Positions 48,501-56,999 are shown, counted from the first letter of the stretch. The stretch: DNA of 64,000 nucleotides from Phymorhynchus buccinoides (GCA_017654935.2 CM065690.1:16506703-16570702); one strand, 5' to 3'. Notes: generated from the letters alone by a model not told the origin. Made by a program: numbers and translations.

Positions 48501-51500
48501 ACACACACACACACAACAACAACATACAGTATTTATACGGGCGATGAATCTTGACAGAAATCAAATCAAACACACACGTTAGTATTCATAACGCATTCGA
48601 ACAAACAAAAATGCAATACAAAGCGAACACACACGCATGACATAAATGGCATACAGCAGAAACAGACCTAAAGGCAAGAGAGAGAAAGAGAGTGGAGCCT
48701 CAATGATGAGGGAACAGGTGGGTTTTGAGGTTAGATTTGAAAGCAGAGAGGGTCGGTCGCTGACGGAGGGAAAGAGGAAGTTTGTTCCAAGATAAGTCGG
48801 TCCTGAGACAGCAAAAAAGAGTTGAAAGCTTATACCTAGGGATCTGGAGAGAAAGAGGGTCAGAAACGCGAATGAACGTAAAGTGCGAGCTGGCGCATAA
48901 ATGGAAATATTGTCGCAGAGGTAAGATGGAGCAAAACACAAAACACACGCACAGTCCCTACCTTTCCTGCCCAGGGATTCCCTGATGGTGATCATCGTGG
49001 CCTCGGGCCCTGTCCACACAAAACACACACACAGTCCCTACCTTTTCTGCCCAGGGATTCCCTGATGGTGATCATCGTAGGCCTCGGCCCTATCCACACA
49101 AAACACACACACAGTCCCTACCTTTTCTGCCCAGGGATTCCCCGATGGTGATCATGGCTGCCTCGGCCCTGTCCACACAAAACACACGAACAGTCCCTAC
49201 CTTTCCTGCCCAGGGATTCCCCGATGGTGATCATCGTGGCCTCTGCCCTGTCCACACAAACAGTCCCTACCTTTCCTGCCCAGGGATTCCCTGATGGTGA
49301 TCATCGTGGCCTCGGCCCTATCCACACAAAACACACGAACAGTCCCTACCTTTTCTGCCCAGGGATTCCCCGATGGTGATCATCGTGGCCTCGGCCCTAT
49401 CCACACAAAACACACACACAGTCCCTACCTTTCCTGCCCAGGGATTCCCTGATGGTGATCATCGTGGCCTCGGCCCTATCCACACAAAACACACACACAG
49501 TCCCTACCTTTTCTGCCCAGGGATTCCCTGATGGTGATCATCGTGGCCTCGGCCCTATCCACACAAAACACACACACAGTCCCTACCTTTTCTGCCCAGG
49601 GATTCCCCGATGGTGATCATCGTGGCCTCGGCCCTATCCACACAAAACACACGAACAGTCCCTACCTTTTCTGCCCAGGGATTCCCCGATGGTGATCATC
49701 GTGGCCTCGGCCCTATCCACACAAAACACACGAACAGTCCCTACCTTTTCTGCCCAGGGATTCCCTGATGGTGATCATCGTGGCCTCGGCCCTATCCACA
49801 CAAAACACACTAACAGTCCCTACCTTTTCTGCCCAGGGATTCCCCGATGGTGATCATCGTGGCCTCGGCCCTATCCACACAAAACACACTAACAGTCCCT
49901 ACCTTTTCTGCCCAGGGATTCCCTGATGGTGATCATCGTGGCCTCGGCCCTATCCACACAAAACACACACTAACAGTCCCTACCTTTTCTGCCCAGGGAT
50001 TCCCTGATGGTGATCATCGTGGCCTCGGCCCTATCCACACAAAACACACACACAGTCCCTACCTTTCCTGCCCAGGGATTCCCCGATGGTGATCATCGTG
50101 GCCTCGGCCCTATCCACACAAAACACACTAACAGTCCCTACCTTTTCTGCCCAGGGATTCCCCGATGGTGATCATCGTGGCCTCGGCCCTATCCACACAA
50201 AACACACGAACAGTCCCTACCTTTTCTGCCCAGGGATTCCCTGATGGTGATCATCGTGGCCTCGGCCCTATCCACACAAAACACACGAACAGTCCCTACC
50301 TTTTCTGCCCAGGGATTCCCCGATGGTGATCATCGTGGCCTCTGCCCTGTCCACATGACAATGCAGCTGGTACATCAGACGCCTCTGTCCCGCCAGGATT
50401 GATGGCACATAGTGCAGCGCATGAAGAATGTGACGCTGAAATAAATAAATACATAAATAAATAAATAACAAATAAATTAATTTGTTAATAACTTTCATAG
50501 TGTCCTTTAGCGGCAAATGCAGCCGATTCATCAGCTGCCTCTAACTCTCCCAGGATAACCGGCACAGAGAGCGCAGAGCAGAAAGGATAATATTATGGTG
50601 CTCAAATAAACTCACAGCAGGCAATAAAGTAGTGACTGTCGCTATCGATCGTTCTGTCGCTATATCCCACCGGTCTCTTAATTTCAGCACCTTGTTTTTA
50701 TTCCTTTGAAAGTCATACAACACACAAACAACTACACGACAACGGTGATAGTGTAAAATGACGTTATTTCATTCGCAAGAGACAGAGCAAAACTATTGGA
50801 TATTTCGGCGAATGCACCTTTATGAGCATAGACAAACAAGAAAACAGCAAAAACAGCAGGCAAAAAAGGAGCAAAAAATCAACAAGATAAAAAAACAATA
50901 TTTCCCCTCTACAGTCCAATGCGTACATGTTGTTGTTTTTCATTTGAAAATCTTTTTTTTGTGGTCTTTTTTTCTATTGTATAGTCAGCAAACAGCAACG
51001 TAAGTTTCCTCACCTCCTGCTTGAAGAGGCTGAGGATGGGGAACTTGTCCTTGGAGTTCTGTCGGCACTCCACCTGCAGGTGGAAGTGGCGGAAGAAGTG
51101 CTCCACGCTGACGGCCGGCCGATAGTGCCACACCACCGGCCACTGTGCAAGGTCAGGGTCATCGACCCCCTGATGGCCGCTGGGTAAAGCGGGCGAGCCT
51201 TTTTCCATCTCGTAGACCATGGCCAGCAAAGCACCGTCACCTGGGAAGAAAACGGAAAACGTTGAGAATTTGGATTCAGCATTAACTGAAACGTCAAGCG
51301 AAGATAATTTATGCATGCGAGCTCCAATACAGACGCATACACTCATCAAAATCCACACACACTTTTGGTGTTAATGATGACTGCTGGGATAAGCGGACAA
51401 GCCTTCTTCTTTCTTCTTCTTCTGCGTTCCCAGGCCATATGGCCATAATGGGTAAGGTACATGTGTCTGGTTTTCAGTTTTCATTTAGACAAACAAGAAA

Positions 51501-53073
51501 ACAGCAAACAGCAAATATAGCAAAAAGGAGCAAAATGCAGGCAACAAAAGGAGCAAAAAAAATCAACAAGATAATAAAACAATACTCCCCCTCTACAGTC
51601 CAATGCGTAAAGTGATACAACCAAGTTGAAACCAAACAGCAACTGTATTTGCTGTTTACTTGTTTGTCTGTGTTGATAAAGGCGCAATTCGCCGAAATAT
51701 CCAGTAGTTTTGTTTTGTCTCTTGTGAATAAAATAACGTCACTTTACACTTGTCGTGTAGTTGTTTGTTTGTTGTATGTTCCAGTGACGTTGCAGTCTGT
51801 TTCACTTTTCTTTTCTTTTTTTTACAAACTACTACCATTAGTTGATTGAATTTCCCATCTGTGTCTACACCCTCTGCAACACAACACAGGATTCCTAGCT
51901 AGGTGTAGGGCTGCTCTTGTGTTCTAAGGGCAGGTGAGGCCAGAGCATCTCAGCCCTATCCACAGTATCATGCACTTTTGAGGTGTTTCTTTTTTTCCAA
52001 CCCTCTCATTAGGTATTGTTAGGTATTAGGTACTTCATAGTCACAGAGGCATCTCTGTGAAATTCGGGTTGCTCCCACCTGGAGAGGCGCCTCATCAGCA
52101 TAATATTGCAACACAGATGACAAATATCAGAAGAAGAACAAAGATTTCAAGACAGAAACCAAAACATTCGGAGAAAAAAAAAAGTGAAAACAGACAAGCT
52201 TTTTGAATGGACGAAAACAAAACAACATGCAATGAAAGATAATTAAAAAAACATTGCCAACAGCCAACACTGACCCTGCCTGTCGTCAGCCACAATGAGT
52301 TGGTTCCCTCGTTTCACCACATCATCCATGCGCTGTAACAAACACATCACATCATCACATCAACAAACACATCATCACACGATGACTCGGCTATGACTTT
52401 CATTGGTATTTACTTGCTTCTTTCTCATCAGCAAAGTATCATGTCTTCTACATTCTGCACTGATCATTTGGTCAGCTTAACTCAATCAAGTCGTTCCGGC
52501 CATATATGTCCGGAATTAATAGATAGCTGTCAATTTGATGCATTTGCTTCAAGGGAAGTAAATCTGTGTGCACACCATACCTTGGTCACTTCTAAACTCG
52601 CTTCGCTCCCTTAGACCACAATTTTGCCTCTGACTTTGCTTTTGTAGTGGTTTGTTGTGGGGAAACCAATCGGTGTGGAGAGTTTTTCTATATAAAGTCT
52701 ATATATATAAAAAAAGTCTGATCTACCACTTCCCCATGTCTAAACCTGAAGTAAAAACCCGTAATCTTCTTTCATTTCTCCTTTTGTTTTATGCTTGTTT
52801 TGTTTGTGTGTATGGCTGGAGTGATTTGTGAGTTTTTTTAATAATTCAAAATCGTTGCGATGCGAATGAATTAATGGAGTCGTGAAGATCTCAGCACAAA
52901 ATCAAGAATGAGTTAATGGAGTCGCGAAGATCTTAGCACAAAATTAATGCTGTGTGTTCATGAATCTTGTTGTGACGGAATACCTACCTGGAGGGCAGGG
53001 GAGATGAAGGAGGTGGCAAACAGTCTCTCCCAGTTTGACCTCTCCTTCTTGGAGGTCAGCAAGGTCTCTGGCC
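35525..53073 (-). CDS. RNF213-like: RNF213 (mysterin)-like gene, C-terminal part, 12 exons
   Basis: Twelve minus-strand exons at 53073-52988, 52332-52275, 51240-51014, 50435-50300, 48000-47922, 46627-46432, 44874-44643, 42270-42196, 41259-41065, 38345-38256, 37030-36837 and 35813-35615. All have GT donors and AG acceptors, and phases match at every junction except the one between exons 4 and 5. The predicted protein resembles the C-terminal region of RNF213, with motifs such as LLPSTQGPGLCS, ERDLLPLVAGQCNYS, MVYRAD and LSFLRALGGHPD; I compared it with vertebrate RNF213 from memory. RNF213 is a giant cytosolic dynein-like AAA+ ATPase and E3 ubiquitin ligase linked to lipid droplets and innate defence in vertebrates. 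The AAA and RING parts are not in the window and should lie upstream, beyond 64 kb. GC-rich exons stand out from AT-rich introns. Confidence 0.8.
35545..35550 (-). promoter_or_regulatory. Poly(A) signal of RNF213-like gene
   Basis: AATAAA on the minus strand about 65 bases after the stop codon at 35615, so the last exon should end near 35525. Confidence 0.75.
35615..35813 (-). CDS. RNF213-like exon 12 (last coding)
   Basis: Acceptor GCATACAG before 35813. One base completes an Arg codon with the previous exon, then LYDDVLVMSLEVPLYS and onward, stop at 35615. Matches the region of RNF213 shortly before its C-terminus. The protein ends about where vertebrate RNF213 does, perhaps slightly earlier. 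Confidence 0.75.
36837..37030 (-). CDS. RNF213-like exon 11
   Basis: Acceptor TCTCTCCCAG, donor GTCAGG. Encodes DAFDGVEGKFREALTSDQER, then a leucine-rich helix (LELLLVLLFECIMLRL) and an acidic QEQDDDTQ stretch. Ends with two bases carried into exon 12. Confidence 0.82.
37325..37620 (+). mobile_element. tRNA-derived SINE in intron 11
   Basis: Starts with a tRNA-like head: A box GTAGTGGTTAGAG near 37338 and B box GGGTTCGAATCCC near 37378, then a non-tRNA body with T- and C-runs. Lies in the intron between exons 10 and 11, opposite to the gene. Confidence 0.75.
37680..37705. repeat. (ATC)n microsatellite
   Basis: Short CAT/ATC repeat. Confidence 0.8.
37830..38225 (+). mobile_element. A-tailed retroposed element in intron 10
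   Basis: GC-richer segment ending in a run of about 21 A (38205-38225). It sits only about 30 bp from the donor of exon 10. It has the look of a SINE or LINE 3' end, but I do not recognise the family. Confidence 0.55.
38256..38345 (-). CDS. RNF213-like exon 10
   Basis: Acceptor TGCGTTCAG, donor GTAAGG. 30 codons in phase 0: AQQLCCLKHLQSLWVVLCYH then RAAILASHKQ. Corresponds to the CQLKH...LW segment of vertebrate RNF213. Confidence 0.85.
38431..38582. repeat. 19-bp minisatellite, 8 copies
   Basis: Eight near-perfect tandem copies of TGCTGTGTTGTAATTACTG in the intron between exons 9 and 10. Confidence 0.97.
39141..40106. mobile_element. piggyBac-like non-autonomous element
   Basis: Flanked on both sides by TTAA (39137-39140, 40107-40110) with ends CCCTCTA and TTAAAGGG, as expected for piggyBac-type insertion. 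It holds two related short leaders, each with an ATG followed by an acidic reading (MDDKQCMASID near 39420; MDDESLLGIHPLSDDSDENS near 39644) like the acidic N-terminus of piggyBac transposases. No transposase core remains. Lies in the intron between exons 9 and 10, right at the edge of the exon-9 repeat array. Confidence 0.65.
40111..41160 (-). repeat. Tandem array of exon-9 3' end plus splice donor (7 copies)
   Basis: Units of about 151-167 bp with donor sites near 40111, 40270, 40437, 40589, 40749, 40900 and 41060; the last is the real end of exon 9. Each unit has about 90-100 bp of exon sequence (ALSFLRALGGHPD to TVCSTK), the donor AG/GTCAGT, then about 55 bp of intron. Units differ by a 10-16 bp indel in the exon part. 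Confidence 0.92.
41065..41259 (-). CDS. RNF213-like exon 9
   Basis: Acceptor GTACCCAG, donor GTCAGT. 65 codons in phase 0: ESLSPSERGQIMGELGDNLP ... LSFLRALGGHPDCSLHQFME. The LSFLRALGGHPD motif matches the LGFLSTAGGDPN-type motif of vertebrate RNF213. Its 3' half is the source of the adjacent tandem array. Confidence 0.87.
41295..41505. mobile_element. MITE, TACCGTA...TACGGTA family, copy 1
   Basis: 211 bp with inverted ends TACCGTATTTTT and AAATACGGTA, and internal CTATAAGGC / GCCTTATAG palindromic motifs. The TA ends suggest Tc1/mariner-type mobilisation. Other copies: 59919-60458, half copies at 61237 and 63552. Confidence 0.75.
41940..42181. mobile_element. piggyBac-type MITE, copy 1
   Basis: 242 bp, ends CCCTTTCACCGCCA and TGGCGGTGAAAGGG, flanked by TTAA on one side and TTGA (one change) on the other. 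Related to 44998-45245. It sits only about 14 bp from the donor of exon 8. Confidence 0.88.
42196..42270 (-). CDS. RNF213-like exon 8
   Basis: Acceptor GTGTGCAG, donor GTGTGT. 25 codons, phase 0: VETMVYRADTTSARLFKALR then EKIDQ. Matches the LVYRRDW...LFxDIKNKM segment of vertebrate RNF213. Confidence 0.87.
43060..43633. mobile_element. TA-flanked MITE, 574 bp
   Basis: Inverted ends TACAGACAAACC and GGTTTGTCTGTA, with similarity continuing inward (CCTATTTTACGAC versus its diverged complement). No coding capacity. Lies in the intron between exons 7 and 8. Confidence 0.78.
44050..44250. repeat. Long imperfect hairpin, MITE-like
   Basis: Two arms pair around 44145: AACTAATAACTTGTAT with ATACAAGTTATCAGTT, and GACTGCTGAAATATAAAAA with TTTTATATTTCTGCAGTC. 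Outer parts (GGACTATCTTTG / ATGGACCATCTTTG) are direct rather than inverted. Non-coding. Confidence 0.65.
44643..44874 (-). CDS. RNF213-like exon 7
   Basis: Acceptor CTCCACCACAG, donor GTGAGT. Completes a His codon, then YSSLPEVSVREVTGRHLVSC, WAERDLLPLVAGQCNYSLVV and QAATLDYDWEAVQQQLTHCF. The ERDLLPLV...CNYSL...TLDYD...QQQL motif string is one of the clearest RNF213 signatures in the window. Confidence 0.9.
44836..44980 (-). repeat. Tandem duplication of exon-7 start and its acceptor
   Basis: The first about 35 exon bases, the acceptor and about 50 upstream intron bases recur about 92 bp upstream (44927-44980). A further trace of the flanking TATAAATATACTCGACTG lies at 45251, beyond a MITE inserted in the second copy. 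The duplicate keeps an intact TCCACCACAG acceptor. Confidence 0.85.
44998..45245. mobile_element. piggyBac-type MITE, copy 2
   Basis: 248 bp with perfect TTAA on both sides and inverted ends CCCTTTC(A/G)TCGCCA-like and CTGGCGGTGAAAGGG. It is in opposite orientation to copy 1. Confidence 0.9.
45663..46190 (+). pseudogene. LINE ORF2 C-terminal fragment
   Basis: Encodes the end of a LINE RT protein: ATKELAYKAMVRP, VQRRAARYVLNRHRN, LQWSSLAERRRASRLTMFHK, FFPKTIRDWNSLPP and the terminal FTSKVLKL. Frame changes near 45770. 5'-truncated insertion in the intron between exons 6 and 7. Of the same broad Jockey/CR1-like type as the fragment at 11340 but a different family. Confidence 0.8.
46432..46627 (-). 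CDS. RNF213-like exon 6
   Basis: Acceptor GCGTTCAG, donor GTAAGT. Phases fit both neighbours. Encodes CVTPMEGVVSVPEEFFNADI, then NKERPLATLLPSTQGPGLCS and YVLLQFLLNQHNALLQRL. The RPL...LP...GxGLCS...LLxFLLxxHN pattern is typical of RNF213-class proteins. Confidence 0.9.
47922..48000 (-). CDS. RNF213-like exon 5
   Basis: Acceptor TACTTTCAG, donor GTGAGC. Encodes NVLDLETCWTISPKAWDIVK then EHLITY plus one base, in phase with exon 6. It does not match the phase left by exon 4, which ends with one extra base. Confidence 0.8.
48235..50300 (-). repeat. 79-bp tandem array of exon-4 3' end plus splice donor (about 20 copies)
   Basis: Eighteen uninterrupted copies from about 48952 to 50300 (period 78-82, one of 70). 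Two more degenerate copies at 48238-48400 are cut off by a LINE fragment. Each unit repeats about 52 bp of exon 4 (DRAEATMITIGESLGRK), the donor AAAG/GTAGGGACTG, and about 27 bp of CA/GT-rich intron. The last copy, at 50300, is the real exon end. Confidence 0.95.
48640..48945 (-). pseudogene. LINE ORF2 C-terminal fragment inside the 79-bp array
   Basis: Encodes the terminal signature FCCLRTDLSWNKLPLSLRQ and TLSAFKSNLKTHLF, typical of the last residues of LINE RT proteins. Inserted between degenerate and regular copies of the array. Confidence 0.75.
50300..50435 (-). CDS. RNF213-like exon 4
   Basis: Acceptor TTTATTTCAG, donor GTAGGG. Encodes RHILHALHYVPSILAGQRRL then MYQLHCHVDRAEATMITIGE and SLGRK plus one base. 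Phase 0 with exon 3. The single leftover base does not fit exon 5. Its 3' end is the source of the 79-bp array. Confidence 0.82.
50700..50935 (-). repeat. Dispersed repeat R2, copy 1
   Basis: Shares GATATTTCGGCGAAT, AATGACGTTATTT and CTCTACAGTCCAATGCGTA blocks with 51485-51775, and all but the last with 63700-63915. Non-coding, class unknown. Confidence 0.7.
51014..51240 (-). CDS. RNF213-like exon 3
   Basis: Acceptor TTCTTCCCAG, donor GTGAGG. 75 codons after completing a Gly codon: DGALLAMVYEMEKGSPALPS, a GHQGVDDPDLAQWP loop, then VVWHYRPAVSVEHFFRHFHL and KDKFPILSLFKQE. In phase with exons 2 and 4. Confidence 0.85.
51485..51775 (+). repeat. Dispersed repeat R2, copy 2
   Basis: Longest copy. 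Contains GATAAAGGCGCAATTCGCC and AATAACGTCACTTTACAC blocks shared with 63700-63915, and the reverse of 50700-50935. Confidence 0.75.
52010..52095 (-). mobile_element. SINE body fragment
   Basis: CTCTGTGAAATTCGGGTTGC...GGAGAGGCGC block shared with 31820-31890 and 62465-62530. Confidence 0.6.
52275..52332 (-). CDS. RNF213-like exon 2
   Basis: Acceptor TTTGTTACAG, donor GTCAGT. Encodes RMDDVVKRGNQLIVADDRQ plus one base, in phase with exons 1 and 3. Confidence 0.78.
52988..53073 (-). CDS. RNF213-like exon 1 of this window
   Basis: Acceptor TTTCAAAAG (weak pyrimidine tract), donor GTAGGT. Two bases, then PETLLTSKKERSNWERLFAT and SFISPALQ. Upstream exons are not in the window; the intron before it is at least 10.9 kb and contains the DIRS element. 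Confidence 0.72.
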
Positions 53074-53167
53074 CTTTTGAAATAGACACACAGACAAACG
53101 ATTTAGGTCATCAAGAAGTGGACAGACTAGGCTAGCCAATATTTCTAATTTATAGCCTTCCAGAGTC

Positions 53168-53640
53168 TCTCCCCGTGGGGATACCGGGGGGGGGGGTCTT
53201 TCGTACAAATAGTTCCCCACCTTCTGGAAGTTCTGTGCTTGTAACTTCCTCTAATCTGCCACTCTCTTTGACTCTTGCCTTTTCCCTTTGCTTTCTGTCA
53301 TCTACTATCTTTCTGACTTATTGGCCCCATTCTCCTGCCTTTTTCCCCCAACAAAAAACCATCTTCCAAATAATTTTTCTCCTTTTTGAGCTCCTCCGAA
53401 ATCGGAATGCATTGGCTGTACGCAGCGGGGAGACCAGTGAAAACTGAAAACTGGACACATGTGTCCGACTTCGGCTGGAAGAAATGTTTTTGAAAGTGTT
53501 TCTTGAAAAAAGGCAAAAAAAAAAAAAGGCAGGAGAATGGATTGGAAAGGCAGAACTTCCAGAAGGTGGGGGAGCTATTTTACACAAAAGACCCCCCCCC
53601 CCGGGTATCCCCACAGGGGGTAAGATAGCAGATGACAGTA
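53168..53640. repeat. Inverted pair of dispersed repeat R3
   Basis: 53168-53372 reads as the complement of 53500-53670 and of 61735-61950 (GAACTTCCAGAAG, GGTATCCCCAC, GAAAAGGCAGAGTCA blocks). Between them, 53390-53465 (CAGTGAAAACTGAAAACTG) matches 61150-61235. Confidence 0.7.
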
Positions 53641-53670
53641 AGCAAAGGGAAAAGGCAGAGTCACAGAGAG

Positions 53671-53856
53671 TGAGGAATTTTTTATTAATTCTACTATCTA
53701 TTTTATCTATATACTTACCATTCCACTACAAAGTGCATATTTGTACAAGATTAGCTTGGAAGACAGAAATAAAACCAAGAGTGTCTTACTACCACAACTC
53801 CCAATCCAGGTAACTTCCGGTTAAGCAGACTACTCACTTTCTTGAAAGCAAGCATC
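53671..53856. repeat. DIRS inverted terminal repeat (3' side)
   Basis: Complement of 59645-59800. Starts TGAGGAATTTTTT, contains ACTTACCATTCCACTAC and ends near GCAAGCAT. The two ITRs differ mainly in the outermost 50 bp, where this side carries an additional AT-rich extension. Confidence 0.9.
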
Positions 53857-53920
53857 TAATAAAAAGGGAAGGTACACGTTCAAAAACCATTAGGAGGGAG
53901 GTGGGTGGGTCAATTAAATG

Positions 53921-54017
53921 TAGTGGAATGGTAAGTATATAGATAAAATAGATAGTAGAATTAATAAAAATTCCTCAATCTATTCTATCATCCTTACCAT
54001 TCCACTACAAAGTGCAT
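53921..54017. repeat. DIRS internal complementary region
   Basis: The first part (53921-53980) is the complement of the left outer end and the second part (53980-54017) is the complement of the right outer end, fused at CCTCAATCTATT. Such a region templates circle formation in DIRS replication. Confidence 0.9.
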
Positions 54018-54201
54018 GATTACCAACAAGGAGGTGGGTAATGGTTAAGCACTACTCTGAGAACCATGGAACAAACCATGACAGAGATACCACATAAACA
54101 CACACATACCATCTAAAATAAGAAGGTAAAACAGCAAATCATGTTTACATATCCCCCAAAAGACATAAGTCTATAAAAACAAACAGACAATAAGTCAAAC
54201 C

Positions 54202-55330
54202 TCAAAAGGACACCGTCTTGGAGGACAACACAGCACGTCGAATGCCAAACGTGTTGTCCTGCCGGAGAGTAGAAAACTCGCGCAGGCAGAAAGAGGTAAA
54301 TGTAGTCTCCGACTTCCAGAAGGCGGAGGACATAATGGAAGGGATTGGAACACCCCTGACCAAGGCTAGTGAGGTGCTAATAGCCCTAACTTCGTGAGCC
54401 CGTATACCTGGGGGCGCAGAACGATCGGCGTGGGAGTAGGCTAGTCGAATCAACTCGACTAACCAGCGAGCCAAAGTGGCCTTACGGATATCATTTGAAT
54501 AGTTGGAATTCAAAGAAATGAAAAGGCGGCGTTTCTGGCTACGGAACGAGACTGAACGAAGGAGATATGCCCGCAAAAAGCGAACCGGACACAGACATTT
54601 TCCTCATCGTCCGGAGCGAGGATGTTAGAGAGACTCTCGATAACAACCAACGGAGAAGCTTGCTGAGCCGATTGATTTTTCGCACGGAATTCCGGTAGAA
54701 AAGCCAGGGAGATCGAGGAACCATCCTCCGCGAATTCATAATCATTAACTAAACCGCTAAGAGCGTGGATACCACTCACACGTCTCGCTAAGGCAAGACT
54801 AACGAGGAAAAGCGTTATAACAGAAAGAAGCTTAAAAGATAACGAAGAAAGCGGTTCACATTCTGACCTGAGAAAGTGAAGCACAAGAAAAAACGTCCCA
54901 TAGCGGAAGTCTGATGGTTGGGCGAATCGACTTATTACGCAAACCATCCAAAAAATGGGAAACCAAGACAGAAGAAGCAAAGGAAGGTTGACGACCAGTA
55001 GCAATCGAAATAGTGCTAACTGCCGACTTATAACCTGACAAAGTTTGGGCCAAGAGGCCCTTCTCATTATGCAAATGAGACGAAAAGGAAACAAACTGAG
55101 CACCAGTCGGGTGCAAAGGAGAAAAAGACTCATTGAACAGAAATTGAACCAAGAGGTCCAACGCAAGGAATACAAGGTATTCATGCTTTGACGACGGGAT
55201 TGAAGAATCACTTCAATGGTTTCACCTTTCAGACCCTGTGACCGCAATCCTGACCGCAAAGTAGCCAAGCGGTCAGGTGAAGGACGGCAGGATTTCGATG
55301 TGGAACGCCTGTCCGCGGTTGAACAAGTGA
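54202..55330 (-). pseudogene. DIRS tyrosine recombinase, catalytic Tyr replaced
   Basis: Spread over three frames. N-terminal LSGYKSAVSTI and HFLDGLRNK motifs lie at about 55040-54930. The box I region LFLVSLALARRVSGIHAL lies near 54790 (catalytic Arg), and the box II motif AHEVRAIS lies near 54400 (His and Arg). The final motif reads TFTSFCLREF near 54290, where DIRS recombinases have Tyr at the Cys position. It would integrate the circular DNA form. Inactive through frameshifts and loss of the nucleophile. Confidence 0.8.
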
Positions 55331-55373
55331 CTTGGTGACAACTGGAGGGGAACACCCGGAACGTGGGTGAGAG

Positions 55374-56999
55374 CTAACAGCTCGGGGAACAACGGACAGT
55401 TTCCCATCCTGACGCTATGAGGATCAGAGCAGGACGCTCCCGAGCACACCTTTCCAACACCTTTGGAAGAAGAGCTGTGGATGGGTAGGCGTAGGCCCAC
55501 AGACCCGTCCACTGGAGACTGAAGGCATTTCTTGCCCATGCCAAGGGATCTGCCAACGGGGAGACGAAAAGCGGAAGACGCCGGCTGAAGCGAGTTGCAA
55601 ACAAGTCGATGTGTGGGTTTCCCCACATTGACCAAATGGGTTGAAGGACCTGATGGACGAGAGTCCACTCCGTTGCAATCACCTGGTTGGAACGGCCCAG
55701 CTGGTCGGCGAGAACATTCAACTTCCCGGGAAAGAACTCCACGGTTAGAAGAATGGAATTCTGTGCAGTCCAAAGCAGGATCTCCTCTGCCTTCCTGGAG
55801 AGTGAAGACGATTTCGTGCCCCCCTGACGCCGAAGGTACGAGAGGCAAGTGGAGTTGTCGCCACAAACTGTGACCCACTTGCCTCGTAGCAGGGGAAGTA
55901 GCGCTTTGAGCGCGAGCGAAACCGCCTCCATCTCCAGAAAATTGATGTGGAGAGACGAATCTGCTTGGACCACAACCCCGAAACCTCTCACCGGTCCAGA
56001 TGAGCCCCCCAACCTTCCTTTGATGCATCCGTGAAAAGGAATTCTTGATGGTGGAGAGGCCGACTGGGAACTGAGGACCCCAGCCAAACCAGATCCAACC
56101 ACTGGAGAACTGAGCTGCGAAACCACGAGCCCAAAACAATCTGAGATTCCAGAGGAAGATGAGAAACCCTGAGTTCCGCACACTTTCGTTGTAACGGACG
56201 CCTGTGCAGACGTCCCAGAGGCAAGAGGTCTGCCAAAGACTCCATGATGCCCAGCAACTTGAGAAGTTGACGAACCGTTGCTGAACCTGCCAACAGAACA
56301 CTTTCCCGAAAGGACTGAATGGACTGGATCTGATCCGGAGACGGACAGACCGTGAACGTCTGGGTATTGAAGACCATCCCCAGAAATTTGAATTCCTGGG
56401 CCGGAGTCTAATCCGACTTTTTGACGTTCATGTTGAAAATCAACCTGGACGGACAGGTCCTGGAGCTCCGAAGTGTGTTCCTGGCACCGGTCCCTGGACT
56501 GAGCCGAGGTGAGCCAGCCGTCCAGGTACACCTTGAGCCGGATCCCTCTGGACCCGGCCACGCCGACGAACTCCCTGACCACCATGGTGAAAATCCAAGG
56601 GGCCAGAGAGAGCCCGGAGGGAAGGGCTACGAACTGATAAGTCGTGTTCCCCCATACGAACCTCAAGAGATGCCTTCGATCTGGGTGGATCGAAATATGG
56701 AAAAAGGCATCCTTGAGGTCTATGGAAGTCGCCCAATCCCCCGGCTGGATGAAGTTGTGAACCGAAGCAGCCGTCTCCATTCTGAACGCCATGGGGCGCA
56801 GAAAAGCATTGAGAGGAGACAAGTCCAGCACTGGACGGAACTCGCAGTTCTTCTTTGGTACAGTGAACATGCGCGAGTAGAAACCCGGGCCTGGGTTGGG
56901 TACTGGAATCACAGCACCCTTGTCCAGAAGGGACTTGACCTCTGCGTCCAAGATCTGAAAGCGAAGAGGATCTGCAGGCGGAGAAAAGACAATCGGCAC
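55374..56999 (-). pseudogene. DIRS reverse transcriptase / RNase H
   Basis: A 541-codon frame that follows the true protein at both ends and an out-of-frame stretch in the middle; the true middle (FKFLGMVFNTQTFTV, LFTDASKEGWGAHLD) is at 56377-55988. RT motifs: KNCEFRPVLDLSPLN, WATSIDLKDAFFHI, FVALPSGLSLAPWIFT and VYLDGWL, where the usual YLDD has become YLDG. RNase H: INFLEMEAVSLALK, VCGDNSTCLSYL, LNVLADQLGR. The downstream DLFATRF...WARNAFSLQW segment is the DIRS post-RNase H domain. Confidence 0.85.

Noticed and set aside
49847..50092. Repetitive protein on the plus strand of the 79-bp array
   Set aside because: Antisense shadow of exon-4-derived repeats.
48952..50300. CRISPR-like regular repeat-spacer array
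   Set aside because: Units are 79 bp tandem copies without variable spacers, carry exon and splice-donor sequence, and lie in a spliced eukaryotic gene.
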